NCBI RefSeq assembly: GCF_004053875.1
Contig: NZ_SBIP01000002.1
Location: 1,116,001-1,180,000 of the forward strand
Direction of reading: 5' to 3'
Source of the DNA: Neorhizobium lilium
GTDB taxonomy: Bacteria > Pseudomonadota > Alphaproteobacteria > Rhizobiales > Rhizobiaceae
Length of the DNA: 64,000 nt
In this document: positions 1 to 9,261 of the stretch, one piece after another
Layout of the letters: the number at the start of each line of letters is the position of its first letter
Position numbering within the stretch: the stretch's first letter is position 1
Notes under the pieces: model-generated
Databases searched by the model: none
What the model saw: only the letters and a program-made list of their open reading frames with translations
What the model was told of the DNA's origin: nothing
Translations under genes and position numbers: made by a program

Positions 1-1064
1 AGTCACCTCAAATCGCTGTTGTCGGCGCGGGCATCATAGGCTGCGCCATCGCCTATAACCTGGCCCTTCGCGGCGCAAACGTCGTACTGGTCGAGGAAGG
101 CCCCGAACCGGGACATGGCGTCACCGGTCGCGCCTTCGGCTGGGTCAACGTGATCAACGGAACCCCGGACAACTCGAACTACACGCTGTGGCGGAAGGCA
201 ATCGACGAGTATCGCCGTCTCGAAACCGTTCTGCCGGAGGCCTTCTCCAGCGCCAGGCGGGGCTCGTTGATCTGGGAAACCACGCCGGAAGAGACCGAAC
301 AGCTTTTCGACCTCCACCATCGGGCCGGCGAGGAGGTCGAGCTGGTGAAGCGCGACGTCCTTCGGGAATGGGAGCCTTGCCTCCGCCATCCGCCGGAGCA
401 TGCGGTCTACTCGCCACGCGACCTCGCGCTTGATCCGGCGCAACTGGCAAAAACTCTTGCCGCTGCCGCCGTCGGGGCCGGAGCCTCGATACGGTTTGCG
501 GAAAATGTTCTTGCCGTCGAAACTGCCAATGGGCGCGCAACAGCCTTGCTGACCTCCTCCGGGTCCATTCCGGCAGATATCGTCGTGCTGGCCGCAGGTG
601 CCGGCGTCAACAAGCTTGCGGCAGGCCTCGGCATCGACATCGGCCTTGAAACTTCGCCGGCGGCGCTGTTGCGCTACGCCTGCAGCATCCCCGTCGTCAG
701 CCGCATCGTATGTGCACCCCGCATCGAAATCCGCCAGGCGCGCGACAACACGCTCTTCATTGCCAAATCCTTTGTACCTGACGGCACTGACGACCTGCCG
801 CAGAGAATGGCCGAGACGATGTTGTCGGTCCTGCGCGAAGAGCTGGGTGTTCCGGACGACGTAGCCATCCTTGACGCTCGGGTCGGGCATCGGCCGATCT
901 TCGCGGACCGCATGCCGCGCGCAGGTTTCCTGCCGCAGATAGAAGGTCTTTATGTTGCCGTGGGTCATCCCGGTGTCATTCTGGCGCCGCTGCTGGGTCG
1001 TCTCGCCGCGCAAGAGATTCTGGATGGTCATGAGACAGGCCTGATGGCGTTTCTGCCGAACTGA
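1..1064 (+). CDS. FAD-dependent oxidoreductase, DAO family (5' end outside window)
   Basis: The reading frame is already open at base 3 and encodes a Rossmann FAD-binding start (VVGAGIIGCAIAYNLALRG) within the first codons, so only a few N-terminal residues are missing; a GTG at 150 lies inside the fold and is not the start. The C-terminal GLYVAVGHPGVILAPLLG is the usual second FAD contact of the glycine oxidase / D-amino-acid dehydrogenase (DAO) family. These enzymes oxidise amines or amino acids in the cytoplasm or at the inner membrane; the substrate here cannot be read. It converges on the polyol operon with a 16-base gap. Neighbours upstream are not visible, so no pathway is proposed. 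Confidence 0.85.
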   Translation, partial: SPQIAVVGAGIIGCAIAYNLALRGANVVLVEEGPEPGHGVTGRAFGWVNVINGTPDNSNYTLWRKAIDEYRRLETVLPEAFSSARRGSLIWETTPEETEQLFDLHHRAGEEVELVKRDVLREWEPCLRHPPEHAVYSPRDLALDPAQLAKTLAAAAVGAGASIRFAENVLAVETANGRATALLTSSGSIPADIVVLAAGAGVNKLAAGLGIDIGLETSPAALLRYACSIPVVSRIVCAPRIEIRQARDNTLFIAKSFVPDGTDDLPQRMAETMLSVLREELGVPDDVAILDARVGHRPIFADRMPRAGFLPQIEGLYVAVGHPGVILAPLLGRLAAQEILDGHETGLMAFLPN

Positions 1065-1080
1065 CGGCAGCAGACGCTGC

Positions 1081-2652
1081 CTACTCCATCGCCCGCAATT
1101 CCTCGCGATGCCGCAGCATGGCGAGGAAGCGACGGTAATCCCGGTCATATTGCGGGGCGCGCGTGGTATCCGGAAGGCGTTCGGTTGCTCCGCCATCCAT
1201 TGCGCGGCCGGCCGCTGCGAGATCGGTATGGACGCCGCCGGCCACAGCAGCCGTCATGGCCGTACCCAGAAGTACGGCGTCTCGCGTTTCGGGCACCAGC
1301 ACCCGGCAGCCGGTGACGTCGGCATAGAGTTCGATGAGGAGCGGATTGTTCACATGCCCGCCCGTCACATGCAGCGTGCTGAATGTGTAGCCGTACCCGG
1401 CCATGGTCTCCAGAATGTGGCGTATGCCGAGCGCCACCGACACACAGCATCGCCAATAAAGCCGGCACAGTCCGTCGAAGGAGGTGTCGAGGGTCAGGCC
1501 GCTGATAACGCCGGTCGCGTGCGGATCGGCGAGCGGCGAGCGATTGCCGTGGAAATCCGGCAGGATATTGATCTCCGGCGCAAGATCCGCTCCCTCCAGG
1601 ACGCGCAGCGCCTCCACCCGCGCAATCACTTTCGCATGCAGTTCCGCTGTCGGTTCGCCGCCGGCCGCGTGCATCCGCACCATGTGGTCGAGCAGCGCCC
1701 CGGTTGCCGATTGCCCGCCCTCCACCAGCCAGTGTTCGGGCAGCACGGCTTCGTAATACGGCCCCCAGAGGCTGCGGCCGGCCTTGGGCTCGCGCGCAAA
1801 CGCGACGATGCAGCTCGACGTACCGCCGATCAGCGCAACACTCGCCTCCAGCTCCGAAGCGCCGCCGAGGACACCGAAGGCTCCGGCATAAGCGTCGATC
1901 AGGCCCGGCGCCACCTCAACCTCGCTGTCGAGGCCGAGCGCCTCTGCCGCTTGCTGCGACAGCCGGCCGATGCTCGTGCCTGCAGCCACCGTCTCCAGGG
2001 GCAGGCCGCCTTTCTCCAGCAGATCGTCAAGCCCGGCCATGCGCAGAAAATCCGCGCTCCAGCCGTTTTCCTCGTGGGCGAGATAGTTCCACTTCGCCGT
2101 CAGGGTGCAGCGCGAACGCGCCGCCGACCCGGTGGCCTTCCAGGTGAGGAAATCCGCCAGATCGAAGAAGTAGCCGGCCCGCTCCCAGCTTTGCGGCAGG
2201 TGCTTCTTCAGCCAGGCGAGCTTGGGCATCTCCATTTCAGGCGACAAGGAACCGCCGGAGAATGCCAGCACAGGGTGCTGTGTCGACGACAACTGGTCCG
2301 CTTCGCGGATCGCCCTGTGGTCCAGCCAGACAATCGTATCGTGGTTCTGCCGGCCTGTTGTGGAGACGGAAAGTTGGGCCCCCTCGGCATCCCGCGCCAC
2401 GAGGGAACATGTCGCGTCGAAACCGATGGCCGCGACCTGCGCTGCAGCGATCCCCGCATCGGCCAAAGCCTCGCGCGCTGATGCGCAAACCGCTGACCAG
2501 ATATCCTCGGAATCATGCTCGGCGTGGTTCTCCTTCGGCCGGAACATGGCAATCGGGCGCTTCGCCTTCGCGAGAAGCCGCCCCTCGCGGTCGAACACGC
2601 CTGCCCGGGCGCTGCCCGTTCCGACATCGACCGCAACGAGATGGTCACGCAT
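1081..2652 (-). CDS. FGGY-family pentulose kinase (D-ribulokinase type)
   Basis: 523 residues, normal for FGGY sugar kinases. An N-terminal ATPase-type fold (VAVDVGTGSARAGVFD, residues 6-21) is followed by the PDFHGNRSPLADP motif and a second phosphate-binding loop near HVTGGHVNNPLL. Those motifs are closer to the D-ribulokinase/FGGY branch than to classical XylB xylulokinase; that subfamily call is from memory. It probably phosphorylates the ketopentose made by the polyol dehydrogenase of the same operon. It is the last gene of the minus-strand smo/mtlK cluster, 44 bases after the HAD gene. The exact sugar (ribulose or xylulose) is inferred. Confidence 0.85.
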   Translation of the reverse strand: MRDHLVAVDVGTGSARAGVFDREGRLLAKAKRPIAMFRPKENHAEHDSEDIWSAVCASAREALADAGIAAAQVAAIGFDATCSLVARDAEGAQLSVSTTGRQNHDTIVWLDHRAIREADQLSSTQHPVLAFSGGSLSPEMEMPKLAWLKKHLPQSWERAGYFFDLADFLTWKATGSAARSRCTLTAKWNYLAHEENGWSADFLRMAGLDDLLEKGGLPLETVAAGTSIGRLSQQAAEALGLDSEVEVAPGLIDAYAGAFGVLGGASELEASVALIGGTSSCIVAFAREPKAGRSLWGPYYEAVLPEHWLVEGGQSATGALLDHMVRMHAAGGEPTAELHAKVIARVEALRVLEGADLAPEINILPDFHGNRSPLADPHATGVISGLTLDTSFDGLCRLYWRCCVSVALGIRHILETMAGYGYTFSTLHVTGGHVNNPLLIELYADVTGCRVLVPETRDAVLLGTAMTAAVAGGVHTDLAAAGRAMDGGATERLPDTTRAPQYDRDYRRFLAMLRHREELRAME

Positions 2653-2696
2653 TCAGCTTTGTTTCCCCTCGCCCTTCGCCCCGCTTCCGCATCCCG

Positions 2697-3422
2697 TCAG
2701 ACGCCAGGACTATCCCCGGAGATCGCGCTGCCGCGGCCCTCGAAATGTTCTTGGACAAGGTGGATCAAATCCGCCATCGCGTCAAACTCGGCATCCGGGG
2801 CAAGCGCCGAAACCTGCTCCCTATATCCCGGCGTGGAGGCATGGGAGGCGCCGGTAAAGGCGAATACGGTCATGCCGGCCCGATGTGCGGCCTCTATCCC
2901 CGCCGGGCTGTCCTCCACCACCACGCAGTCTTTCGGATCGGCGCCCATCTGCGCCGCAGCGTGGAGAAACAGGTCGGGCGCGGGCTTTCCCCGCGCAACC
3001 ATGCTGGCCGAGAAAATATGCGGCTCGAACTTGTCGATAAGGCCCGTCAGCGTCAGCGACAGCCGGATGCGTTCAGGCTGGCTGGACGAGGCGACGCAGC
3101 GGCGCACGGCAAGTCCGTCAAGCGCATCTGCAACGTCCTTCACCGGCTGCAGTTCGCTGCGGAAGCGCCGATAGAGATCGTGGCGCATCTCTTCGAGAAA
3201 GGTCGCATCCGCCTCGATGCCGAACTCGTCGCGCATCGCCGTGGTAACGGTCGCAAGGCTGCGGCCGAGAAATCGGCGATAGGCTTCCGCTTCCTCCATG
3301 GCCACTCCCTTGCGGCCAAGCGCATCCACCAGCACTCTCACGGATACGGGTTCGCTATCGACCAGAACGCCGTCGCAATCGAAAATAACCAGGGGCGTCG
3401 CCGTCTGCGTCACGTCCGTCAT
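2697..3422 (-). CDS. HAD-superfamily sugar-phosphate phosphatase-like hydrolase
   Basis: 241 residues with HAD motif I near the N-terminus (VIFDCDGVLVDSEP, catalytic Asp pair DxD), a helical cap, a conserved Ser/Lys region (FSASMVARGKPAPDLF) and motif IV acidic residues (CVVVEDSPAGIEAA). This is the subclass IA pattern of beta-phosphoglucomutase-like and sugar-phosphatase proteins. It starts 3 bases after the mtlK stop, so it is translated with that gene. The place in a polyol operon suggests removal of phosphate from, or repair of, a sugar or polyol phosphate. No residue fixes the substrate. Confidence 0.85.
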   Translation of the reverse strand: MTDVTQTATPLVIFDCDGVLVDSEPVSVRVLVDALGRKGVAMEEAEAYRRFLGRSLATVTTAMRDEFGIEADATFLEEMRHDLYRRFRSELQPVKDVADALDGLAVRRCVASSSQPERIRLSLTLTGLIDKFEPHIFSASMVARGKPAPDLFLHAAAQMGADPKDCVVVEDSPAGIEAAHRAGMTVFAFTGASHASTPGYREQVSALAPDAEFDAMADLIHLVQEHFEGRGSAISGDSPGV

Positions 3423-3425
3423 CCG

Positions 3426-4907
3426 TTACTTGACGAGCTGATCCGCCAGATAAAGCTCCAGCGTCCGCGCCGTCCCTTCGCTCCAGAGCGTCTTCAGGGC
3501 ATGGCCGAAGCGCTGACGGAAGAGGTCCGACCTGGAGACTTCGCCGAAAATCTCGTCGAACACCAGGAAGGCATCAGGATCCTCCTTCGCCTTCAGCGCC
3601 GCGGCCTGCAGCTTCTCTGCGCTCGCATCGTTGAACACGATCGTCCGCCCGCTGTCGGAGGTGCCGGCGAAATAACGGCACCAGAGGGCGGACACGAGTG
3701 CCAGACCGGTGATGTCCTTGCCCTGTGCCAGCCGGTCGCGCGTCGAGGGCAGGATGAATTTCGGCTGCCGGTTCGACCCGTCCTGTGCGAGGCGCGGAAT
3801 GGTGTCGCCGATCTTGGGGTTGCGGAACCGCCGCTCGATCAGGTCGAAATAGTCGTCTAGGTTGGTATCCGGCACCGGCGGCACGATCGGGATGATCTCC
3901 TCCTTCTCCAGCTTGGCGAGGAAGGCGCGGATCAGCGGGTGCTCCATGGCTTCGTGGACGAAATGGATGTCCAGAAGCTCGCCAGGATAGGCGATGGTCG
4001 CATGGCCGCCATTAAGGATGCGGATCTTCATCAGCTCGTAGGGTGCAACGTCGGAGACGAACTGCACGCCGACCTCTTCCAGCGGCGGGCGGCCGGACGG
4101 AAAGTTATCCTCCATCACCCACTGCTTGAACTCTTCGCAGAAGACCGGCCAGTTGTCGTCTATGCCGAAATCATTGCGCAGGATATCGACCTCGCGTTGG
4201 CCTGTGGCCGGCGTAATGCGGTCCACCATGGAATTCGGGAAGGCGACATTGTCGTGGATCCACTGGGCAAAAGCCGGATCGGACAGCTTGGCGAGCCCCA
4301 CGACCGTATTTTCCGTGACATGGCCGTTGCCCGGAATGTTGTCGCAGGACATCACGGTGAACGGCGTCACGCCGCGTTCGCGCCGCAGCTTCAGGCCTGC
4401 AATGATCAGGCCGAATACGGTTTTCGGAGCGTCCGGATTGTTGGCGTCCTCGACCATCGCCGGATGGCTGGGGTTGAAATGACCGCTCGCATCGATGAAA
4501 TAGCCGCCCTCGGTGATCGTCATGGAGACGATGCGGATGGCGGGATCGGCAAGCTTCTCTACCAGTGCCGCCTTGTCGTCCGGGTCGATGATGTCGATCA
4601 TCGGCGCGGTAATGCGGGCAGCGGTCTTGTTGTTGTCCTGTTCGACGACTGTGGTTAGAAAATCCTGAGCTTTCAGCTTTTCGCGCATAGCGGCATCCGA
4701 CGGCAATACGCCGGCACCGATGATCGCCCAGTCATGCCCCTTGCCCGTGTTGAACAGGTCGTCCAGATAGACGGCCTGATGGGCACGATGGAAGTTGCCG
4801 ACGCCGAAATGCACGATGCCGGCCGTTAGGCTCTTCGGGTCATAGGCCGGCACGGCGGCGGTTGCGGCGGCATCCTTCAGGGTCGCCAGCGAAAGCTTCA
4901 CAGTCAT
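3426..4907 (-). CDS. mtlK: Mannitol 2-dehydrogenase (long-chain polyol dehydrogenase)
   Basis: 493 residues, the standard size of long-chain mannitol dehydrogenases, which oxidise D-mannitol (often also D-arabitol and D-sorbitol) to the 2-ketose with NAD. The N-terminal nucleotide-binding segment GIVHFGVGNFHRAHQAVYL (about 30-48) and the catalytic motif KIRILNGGHATIAYPG are both present; by comparison with the Pseudomonas fluorescens enzyme the catalytic residues would be Lys294, Asn299 and His302. The gene lies 20 bases downstream of smoK and 3 bases before the HAD gene. No short-chain sorbitol dehydrogenase (smoS) is present in this cluster, so MtlK may be the only polyol oxidase of the operon. 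Confidence 0.95.
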   Translation of the reverse strand: MTVKLSLATLKDAAATAAVPAYDPKSLTAGIVHFGVGNFHRAHQAVYLDDLFNTGKGHDWAIIGAGVLPSDAAMREKLKAQDFLTTVVEQDNNKTAARITAPMIDIIDPDDKAALVEKLADPAIRIVSMTITEGGYFIDASGHFNPSHPAMVEDANNPDAPKTVFGLIIAGLKLRRERGVTPFTVMSCDNIPGNGHVTENTVVGLAKLSDPAFAQWIHDNVAFPNSMVDRITPATGQREVDILRNDFGIDDNWPVFCEEFKQWVMEDNFPSGRPPLEEVGVQFVSDVAPYELMKIRILNGGHATIAYPGELLDIHFVHEAMEHPLIRAFLAKLEKEEIIPIVPPVPDTNLDDYFDLIERRFRNPKIGDTIPRLAQDGSNRQPKFILPSTRDRLAQGKDITGLALVSALWCRYFAGTSDSGRTIVFNDASAEKLQAAALKAKEDPDAFLVFDEIFGEVSRSDLFRQRFGHALKTLWSEGTARTLELYLADQLVK

Positions 4908-4927
4908 TGTCTTACTCCAGTATTCGC

Positions 4928-5947
4928 TCAGGCGGCGACTACGGCATTGCCGAGCGCAAGGCCCTTGTCGTCGAAGCGGTGCAGCTTGCTCTCGTCGGGC
5001 GTCATGTAGACGCGGTCGCCATGCTTGACGCCGAACTCGCCATCGACGCGGGCCGTGATCGGGCCAAAGCCATCGACATTGGCATGTAGGAAGGTGTCGG
5101 CGCCCAGATGTTCGGCAACCGTCACGGTGCCGGTCCAGAGGCCGCTCTCCTTTGAAAGGATGAGATGTTCCGGCCGCACCCCGACCGTTTTGGCATTTCT
5201 CGACTGCGCATAGGCGCCCTCGATGAAGTTCATGCGGGGCGAACCGATGAAGCCGGCGACGAAGAGGTTGCGCGGCGACTTGTAGAGCTCCAGCGGCGAG
5301 CCGACCTGCTCGATATTGCCGCGGTTGAGCACGACGATCTTGTCGGCCATGGTCATGGCTTCGATCTGGTCGTGGGTCACGTAGACCATGGTCGTCTTCA
5401 ACTGGTTGTGCAGGTCGCTGATCTCGAGCCGCATCGTGCCGCGCAGTGCCGCATCAAGGTTGGATAGCGGTTCGTCGAACAGGAAGGCCGAGGGTTCGCG
5501 CACGATGGCGCGGCCGATCGCAACGCGCTGGCGCTGTCCGCCGGAAAGCTGCGAGGGACGCCGCTCCAGGTAATCGGTGAGGTTCAGCACATTGGCGGCC
5601 GCCTCGACCTTCTTGTCGATCGCAGCCTTGTCCATCTTCGCCATCTTCAGCGGAAAGCCGATATTGTTGCGCACCGTCATATGCGGATAGAGCGCATAGG
5701 ACTGGAACACCATGGCGAGCCCGCGGGCAGCGGGTGCCGCCGCGGTCACTTCCTTGCCGTTGATCAGGATCTGGCCGCCGCTCACATCTTCCAGCCCGGC
5801 GATGAGACGCAGCAGGGTAGACTTTCCGCAGCCGGACGGACCGACGAAGACGACGAACTCGCCATCGTTGATTTCAAGGTTGATATCGGGAATGACCTTG
5901 GCTTCGCCGAAGGTCTTCGACACGTGTCTGAGTGTGATGCTGCCCAT
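4928..5947 (-). CDS. smoK: Polyol ABC importer, ATP-binding subunit SmoK
   Basis: 339 residues with Walker A GPSGCGKS (about 36-43), signature LSGGQRQRV (about 134-142), Walker B FLFDEP and an H-loop ([19 protein letters not shown]), followed by a C-terminal OB-type regulatory domain. This is the MalK/UgpC class that energises CUT1 sugar importers from the cytoplasmic side. The gene starts 12 bases downstream of smoG and precedes mtlK. The sorbitol/mannitol assignment comes from the operon, since the ATPase itself does not define the substrate. Confidence 0.92.
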   Translation of the reverse strand: MGSITLRHVSKTFGEAKVIPDINLEINDGEFVVFVGPSGCGKSTLLRLIAGLEDVSGGQILINGKEVTAAAPAARGLAMVFQSYALYPHMTVRNNIGFPLKMAKMDKAAIDKKVEAAANVLNLTDYLERRPSQLSGGQRQRVAIGRAIVREPSAFLFDEPLSNLDAALRGTMRLEISDLHNQLKTTMVYVTHDQIEAMTMADKIVVLNRGNIEQVGSPLELYKSPRNLFVAGFIGSPRMNFIEGAYAQSRNAKTVGVRPEHLILSKESGLWTGTVTVAEHLGADTFLHANVDGFGPITARVDGEFGVKHGDRVYMTPDESKLHRFDDKGLALGNAVVAA

Positions 5948-5959
5948 GACGATAAGTCC

Positions 5960-6784
5960 TTACTTTACTGCGCCGAATGTCAGGCCGCGGACGAGTTGCT
6001 TCTGGCTGAACCAGCCAAGGATGAGGATGGGCGCGATCGCCATGGTCGATGCCGCCGACAGCTTTGCCCAGAACAGGCCTTGCGGGCTGGAGAAGGAGGC
6101 GATGAAGGCGGTCAGCGGCGCCGCATTGGTCGTGGTCAGCCGGATGCTCCAGAAGGACTCGTTCCAGGCAAGAATGATGTTGAGGAGCAGCGTCGATGCA
6201 ATCCCCGGCACCGCCATCGGCGTCAGCACATAGACGATCTCCTGCCAGAGCCCTGCCCCGTCCATCCGCGAAGCTTCGAGGATCTCGCCCGGAATTTCAC
6301 GGAAATAGGTATAGAGCATCCAAACCACGATAGGCAGGTTGATCAGCGTCAGCATGACGGTAAGGCCGATGCGGCTGTCTAGAAGGCCGAAATCGCGGAA
6401 CAGAAGGTAGATCGGCACCAGCACCGCGACGGCCGGCATCATCTTCGTGGAGAGCATCCACATCAGGACGTCCTTGGTCCGCTTGGTCGGCGAAAAGGCC
6501 ATGGCCCAGGCGCCGGGAATGGCGATGATGAGCGCCAGGATCGTGGAGCCGACCGAAAGGATGACCGAGTTCATGAACGGCTTTAGATAGTCGCTCTGCG
6601 TCTGGACGTTGATGTAGTTCTCGAACGTGCCGGACGGGATCAGGTTGAAGCCGGCAATCGCCTCCGGCTCTGTCTTCAGGCTGGTGATGATCGTGTAGAG
6701 GATCGGAAAGAAGATGATCAGCGCGACGACCCATGCAACGATGGTTGCGGTGATCTTGCGGCCTGTGGTGACGGAACGAGCCAT
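5960..6784 (-). CDS. smoG: Polyol ABC importer permease SmoG
   Basis: 274 residues from the ATG at 6784. About six hydrophobic segments begin with IVAWVVALIIFFPILYTIIT, and the cytoplasmic EAA loop (EILEASRMDGAGLWQEI) that docks the ATPase is clear. This is the CUT1 MalG-type permease. The frame stays open far upstream through smoF on the same strand, but that extension lacks membrane or permease features, and smoF stops at 6796, 11 bases before this start, so there is no fusion. It acts in the inner membrane with SmoF and SmoK. Confidence 0.92.
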   Translation of the reverse strand: MARSVTTGRKITATIVAWVVALIIFFPILYTIITSLKTEPEAIAGFNLIPSGTFENYINVQTQSDYLKPFMNSVILSVGSTILALIIAIPGAWAMAFSPTKRTKDVLMWMLSTKMMPAVAVLVPIYLLFRDFGLLDSRIGLTVMLTLINLPIVVWMLYTYFREIPGEILEASRMDGAGLWQEIVYVLTPMAVPGIASTLLLNIILAWNESFWSIRLTTTNAAPLTAFIASFSSPQGLFWAKLSAASTMAIAPILILGWFSQKQLVRGLTFGAVK

Positions 6785-6795
6785 GATCTTATCTC

Positions 6796-7668
6796 CTACC
6801 GGTCCAGGTTCTTGCCGACGGCGCGCATCAGGAAGATGGCGACGATATTGGCCAATATGACTGCGATAATGCCGCCTGCCGATGCACCGCCGACATCGTA
6901 GCCGAGCAGCGCCGTACGGTAGATCAGGAAGGCGATATTGGTCGAGGCGTAACCGGGACCGCCATTGGTGGTGACGAGGATTTCCGCATAGACGCCGAGC
7001 AGGAAGATCGTCTGGATCAGGATGACAACGGTGATCGAGCGGGCAAGATGCGGCAGGACTAGGTAGATGAAGCGATTGAAGAAATTGGCGCCATCCATTT
7101 CCGCTGCCTCCTTCTGCTCGCTGTCCAGCGATTGAAGGGCGGTCAGGAGAATGAGCGTGGCGAACGGCAGCCATTGCCAGGCGACGATGATGACGATGGA
7201 AAACAGTGGATATTGCGCAAACCAGTCCACGGGCTGAAGCCCCAGGAGGTTGGCGATATCGGCAAACACACCGTAACCCGGGTGCATGATCAGGTTCTTC
7301 CAGATCAACGCGGCGACCGGAGGCATGACGAAGAAGGGCGAGATCACCAGGATGCGGACAATGCCCTGGCCGAAGATCGGCTGGTCGAGCAGCAGCCCGA
7401 TTGCAATACCGCCGACCACGGTGATGAGAAGCACACCTCCGACGATAACGAGCGTATTCCAGATGGACTGAAAGAAGGCCGGATCGGTATAAAAGAACTC
7501 GTAGTTGAAGAAGCCGGCAAAGCCGTCGCTGGAAGGGTCCAGCAGATTGTAGTTCTGGAAGGAGAACCACAGGGTCATTGCCAGTGGAACGATCATCCAG
7601 ACCAGCAGAAGCAGGACCGACGGCGCCATCATGAGCCGCGCCAAGGTTTTGGTATTTTGCGTCGCCAT
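6796..7668 (-). CDS. smoF: Polyol ABC importer permease SmoF
   Basis: 290 residues if started at the ATG at 7668 (MATQNTKTLARLMMAPSVLL), which has a good GAGGG ribosome-binding site; an upstream in-frame start at 7698 would add ten residues without support. Six membrane segments and the EAA loop (QKEAAEMDGANFFNRFIYLVLP) identify the MalF-type CUT1 permease without the extra periplasmic domain of E. coli MalF. It follows smoE after a 135-base gap that carries a strong hairpin. It pairs with SmoG to form the channel. Confidence 0.92.
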   Translation of the reverse strand: MATQNTKTLARLMMAPSVLLLLVWMIVPLAMTLWFSFQNYNLLDPSSDGFAGFFNYEFFYTDPAFFQSIWNTLVIVGGVLLITVVGGIAIGLLLDQPIFGQGIVRILVISPFFVMPPVAALIWKNLIMHPGYGVFADIANLLGLQPVDWFAQYPLFSIVIIVAWQWLPFATLILLTALQSLDSEQKEAAEMDGANFFNRFIYLVLPHLARSITVVILIQTIFLLGVYAEILVTTNGGPGYASTNIAFLIYRTALLGYDVGGASAGGIIAVILANIVAIFLMRAVGKNLDR

Positions 7669-7760
7669 AACGACACCCTCCCTGAAGCGACCGCGCATCT
7701 CGCAACTGCAGAGACCCCGCGCGCGCCGGATTTTTCTTGATTGTCGTCTTGAGGATAGAA

Positions 7761-7787
7761 CGCCGCCCGGTTTCAGGCCGGACGGCG
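7761..7787 (-). promoter_or_regulatory. Hairpin between smoE and smoF
   Basis: In the minus-strand transcript the arms (7778-7787 and 7761-7770) pair over 10 bp with one G-U wobble around a 7-base loop. No T-run follows, so it is unlikely to be a full terminator. Its place just after the binding-protein gene suggests a 3'-end stabiliser or attenuator that keeps smoE mRNA above the permease mRNA. That role is inferred. Confidence 0.6.
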
Positions 7788-7803
7788 GATCGCGAGAGGC
7801 TGC

Positions 7804-9117
7804 TTACTTGGGATAACCCGCACGCTTCATTTCGCGCTGGGTTGCGCGCTGAGCCTGCGCAAGCGCATCGTCAACAGTAGACTGGCCGGCAATGACGGCC
7901 GAGAAGAGCTGGCCGACATTGGTACCGATCGCCTGGAATTCAGGGATCGCGACGAACTGGCCACCGGTATAGGGAACCGGCTTCACGGACGGCTTGGTGA
8001 TATCGGCCGCCTGCATGGCTGCGAGCGTCGGCACGGCGAAGGCAGCAGCCTTCTTGTACTCTTCGTTGTTGTAGAGCGAGGTGCGTGTGCCCGGAGGAAC
8101 GGCGGCCCAGCCTTCCTTGGACTGGACGAGCTGGATGTATTCCTTGCTCGTTGCCCAGGAGATGAACTTCTGCGCCGAGTCAGCCTTCTTGGAAGAGGCC
8201 GGAACGGCGAGGTTCCACGACCACAGCCAGTTGCCGTGATTTTTGACGCCTTCCTTGCTCGGGAAGATCGCGTAGCCGACCTTGTCGGCAACCGTGGAGT
8301 TCTTCGGGTCGGAAACGAAGGAAGCCGCAACCGTGGCGTCCATCCACATGCCGCACTTGCCCTGCTGGAAGAGCGTCAGGTTTTCGTTGAAGCCGTTGGA
8401 CGAGGCGCCGGACGGGCCTGCATCCTTCATAACGTCGACATAGAACTGCAACGCCTGCTTCCATTCCGGCTGGTCGAATTGCGGGTTCCACTTTTCGTCG
8501 AACCAGCGGCCGCCGTAGGAATTCGCAAGCGCCGTGACGAAGGCCATGTTCTCGCCCCAGCCGGCCTTGCCGCGCAGGCATATGCCGTTGATGCCGGCCT
8601 TGCGGTCGGTCATCTTGCGGGCCGCATCGCCGATGAAGTCCCAGGTGGGGCTTTCCGGCATCTTCAGGCCTGCCTTGTCGAGCAGATCCTTGCGATACAT
8701 GATCATCGCAGATTCGCCGTAGAACGGCGCCGCATACAGCTTGCCATTGACGGTCAGGCCGCCCTTGATGGCAGGCAGCAGGTCGTTCACGTCGTACTTG
8801 TCGCCGAGCTTGTTGAGCTCCGCCAGCCAGCCCTGCTTGGCCCAAATCGGCACTTCGTAATTGCCGATGGTCAGGATGTCGTACTGGCCGCCCTTGGTGG
8901 CGATGTCGGTCGTGACGCGCTCACGCAGCACGTTTTCCTCGAGCGTCACCCAGTTGATCTGGATATCCGGATTGGCCTTGGTGAATTCGGAACTGAGGCC
9001 CTGCATGCGGACCATGTCGCCGTTGTTGACGGTCGCAATCGTCAGCGTTTCCGCCGAAGCCATGCCGCCAAACATCATTACTGAGCACGCGCCCAGCAGA
9101 ATCGTCTTCAATGTCAT
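7804..9117 (-). CDS. smoE: Polyol ABC importer periplasmic binding protein SmoE
   Basis: 437 residues with a Sec signal peptide (MTLKTILLGACSVMMFGGMASA, cleavage near residue 22) and the typical family-1 solute-binding architecture: TIATVNNGDMVRMQGLSSEF early, a central GKCGMWMDATVA segment that forms the ligand cleft, and a C-terminal half rich in aromatic residues. The start ATG has a GGAGG site six to nine bases upstream. It is the first structural gene after the SorC regulator. Sorbitol/mannitol binding is inferred from the operon and its likeness to rhizobial smoE. Confidence 0.9.
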   Translation of the reverse strand: MTLKTILLGACSVMMFGGMASAETLTIATVNNGDMVRMQGLSSEFTKANPDIQINWVTLEENVLRERVTTDIATKGGQYDILTIGNYEVPIWAKQGWLAELNKLGDKYDVNDLLPAIKGGLTVNGKLYAAPFYGESAMIMYRKDLLDKAGLKMPESPTWDFIGDAARKMTDRKAGINGICLRGKAGWGENMAFVTALANSYGGRWFDEKWNPQFDQPEWKQALQFYVDVMKDAGPSGASSNGFNENLTLFQQGKCGMWMDATVAASFVSDPKNSTVADKVGYAIFPSKEGVKNHGNWLWSWNLAVPASSKKADSAQKFISWATSKEYIQLVQSKEGWAAVPPGTRTSLYNNEEYKKAAAFAVPTLAAMQAADITKPSVKPVPYTGGQFVAIPEFQAIGTNVGQLFSAVIAGQSTVDDALAQAQRATQREMKRAGYPK

Positions 9118-9261
9118 ATCTTCCTCCCGAGAAGATCAAATGCGAGCATTCGCTTTGCTCATGGGCAATTACTCAACATTACCTGGCGCAAGTCAACGGA
9201 AATTCATCGCTGCAACGCAACGAAAAATCATAAACCATTGTTTCAGATGCGAAAAATCTGC
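9118..9261 (-). promoter_or_regulatory. smo operon control region with inverted repeat
   Basis: 144 bases between the regulator and smoE, markedly more A/T-rich than the genes. An inverted repeat GAGCA-N7-TGCTC lies at 9144-9160, 27 bases upstream of the smoE start, a plausible regulator operator overlapping the leader. No strong sigma-70 -35/-10 pair was recognised. The operator call is weak. Confidence 0.35.

Noticed and set aside
3-1196. A 397-codon open frame antisense to the FAD oxidoreductase
   Set aside because: It mirrors the real gene in a high-GC genome, has Arg/Gln-rich low-quality composition and no domain; the opposite strand has a clear FAD-binding motif.
1108-2481. A 457-codon open frame antisense to the FGGY kinase
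   Set aside because: Shadow frame rich in Arg, His and Gln without recognisable domains; the kinase motifs lie on the minus strand.
5960-7705. A continuous frame that could be read as a fused SmoG with a 300-residue N-terminal extension
   Set aside because: The extension is a shifted frame through smoF, is Arg-rich and non-hydrophobic, and smoF is intact in its own frame with its stop just before the smoG start.
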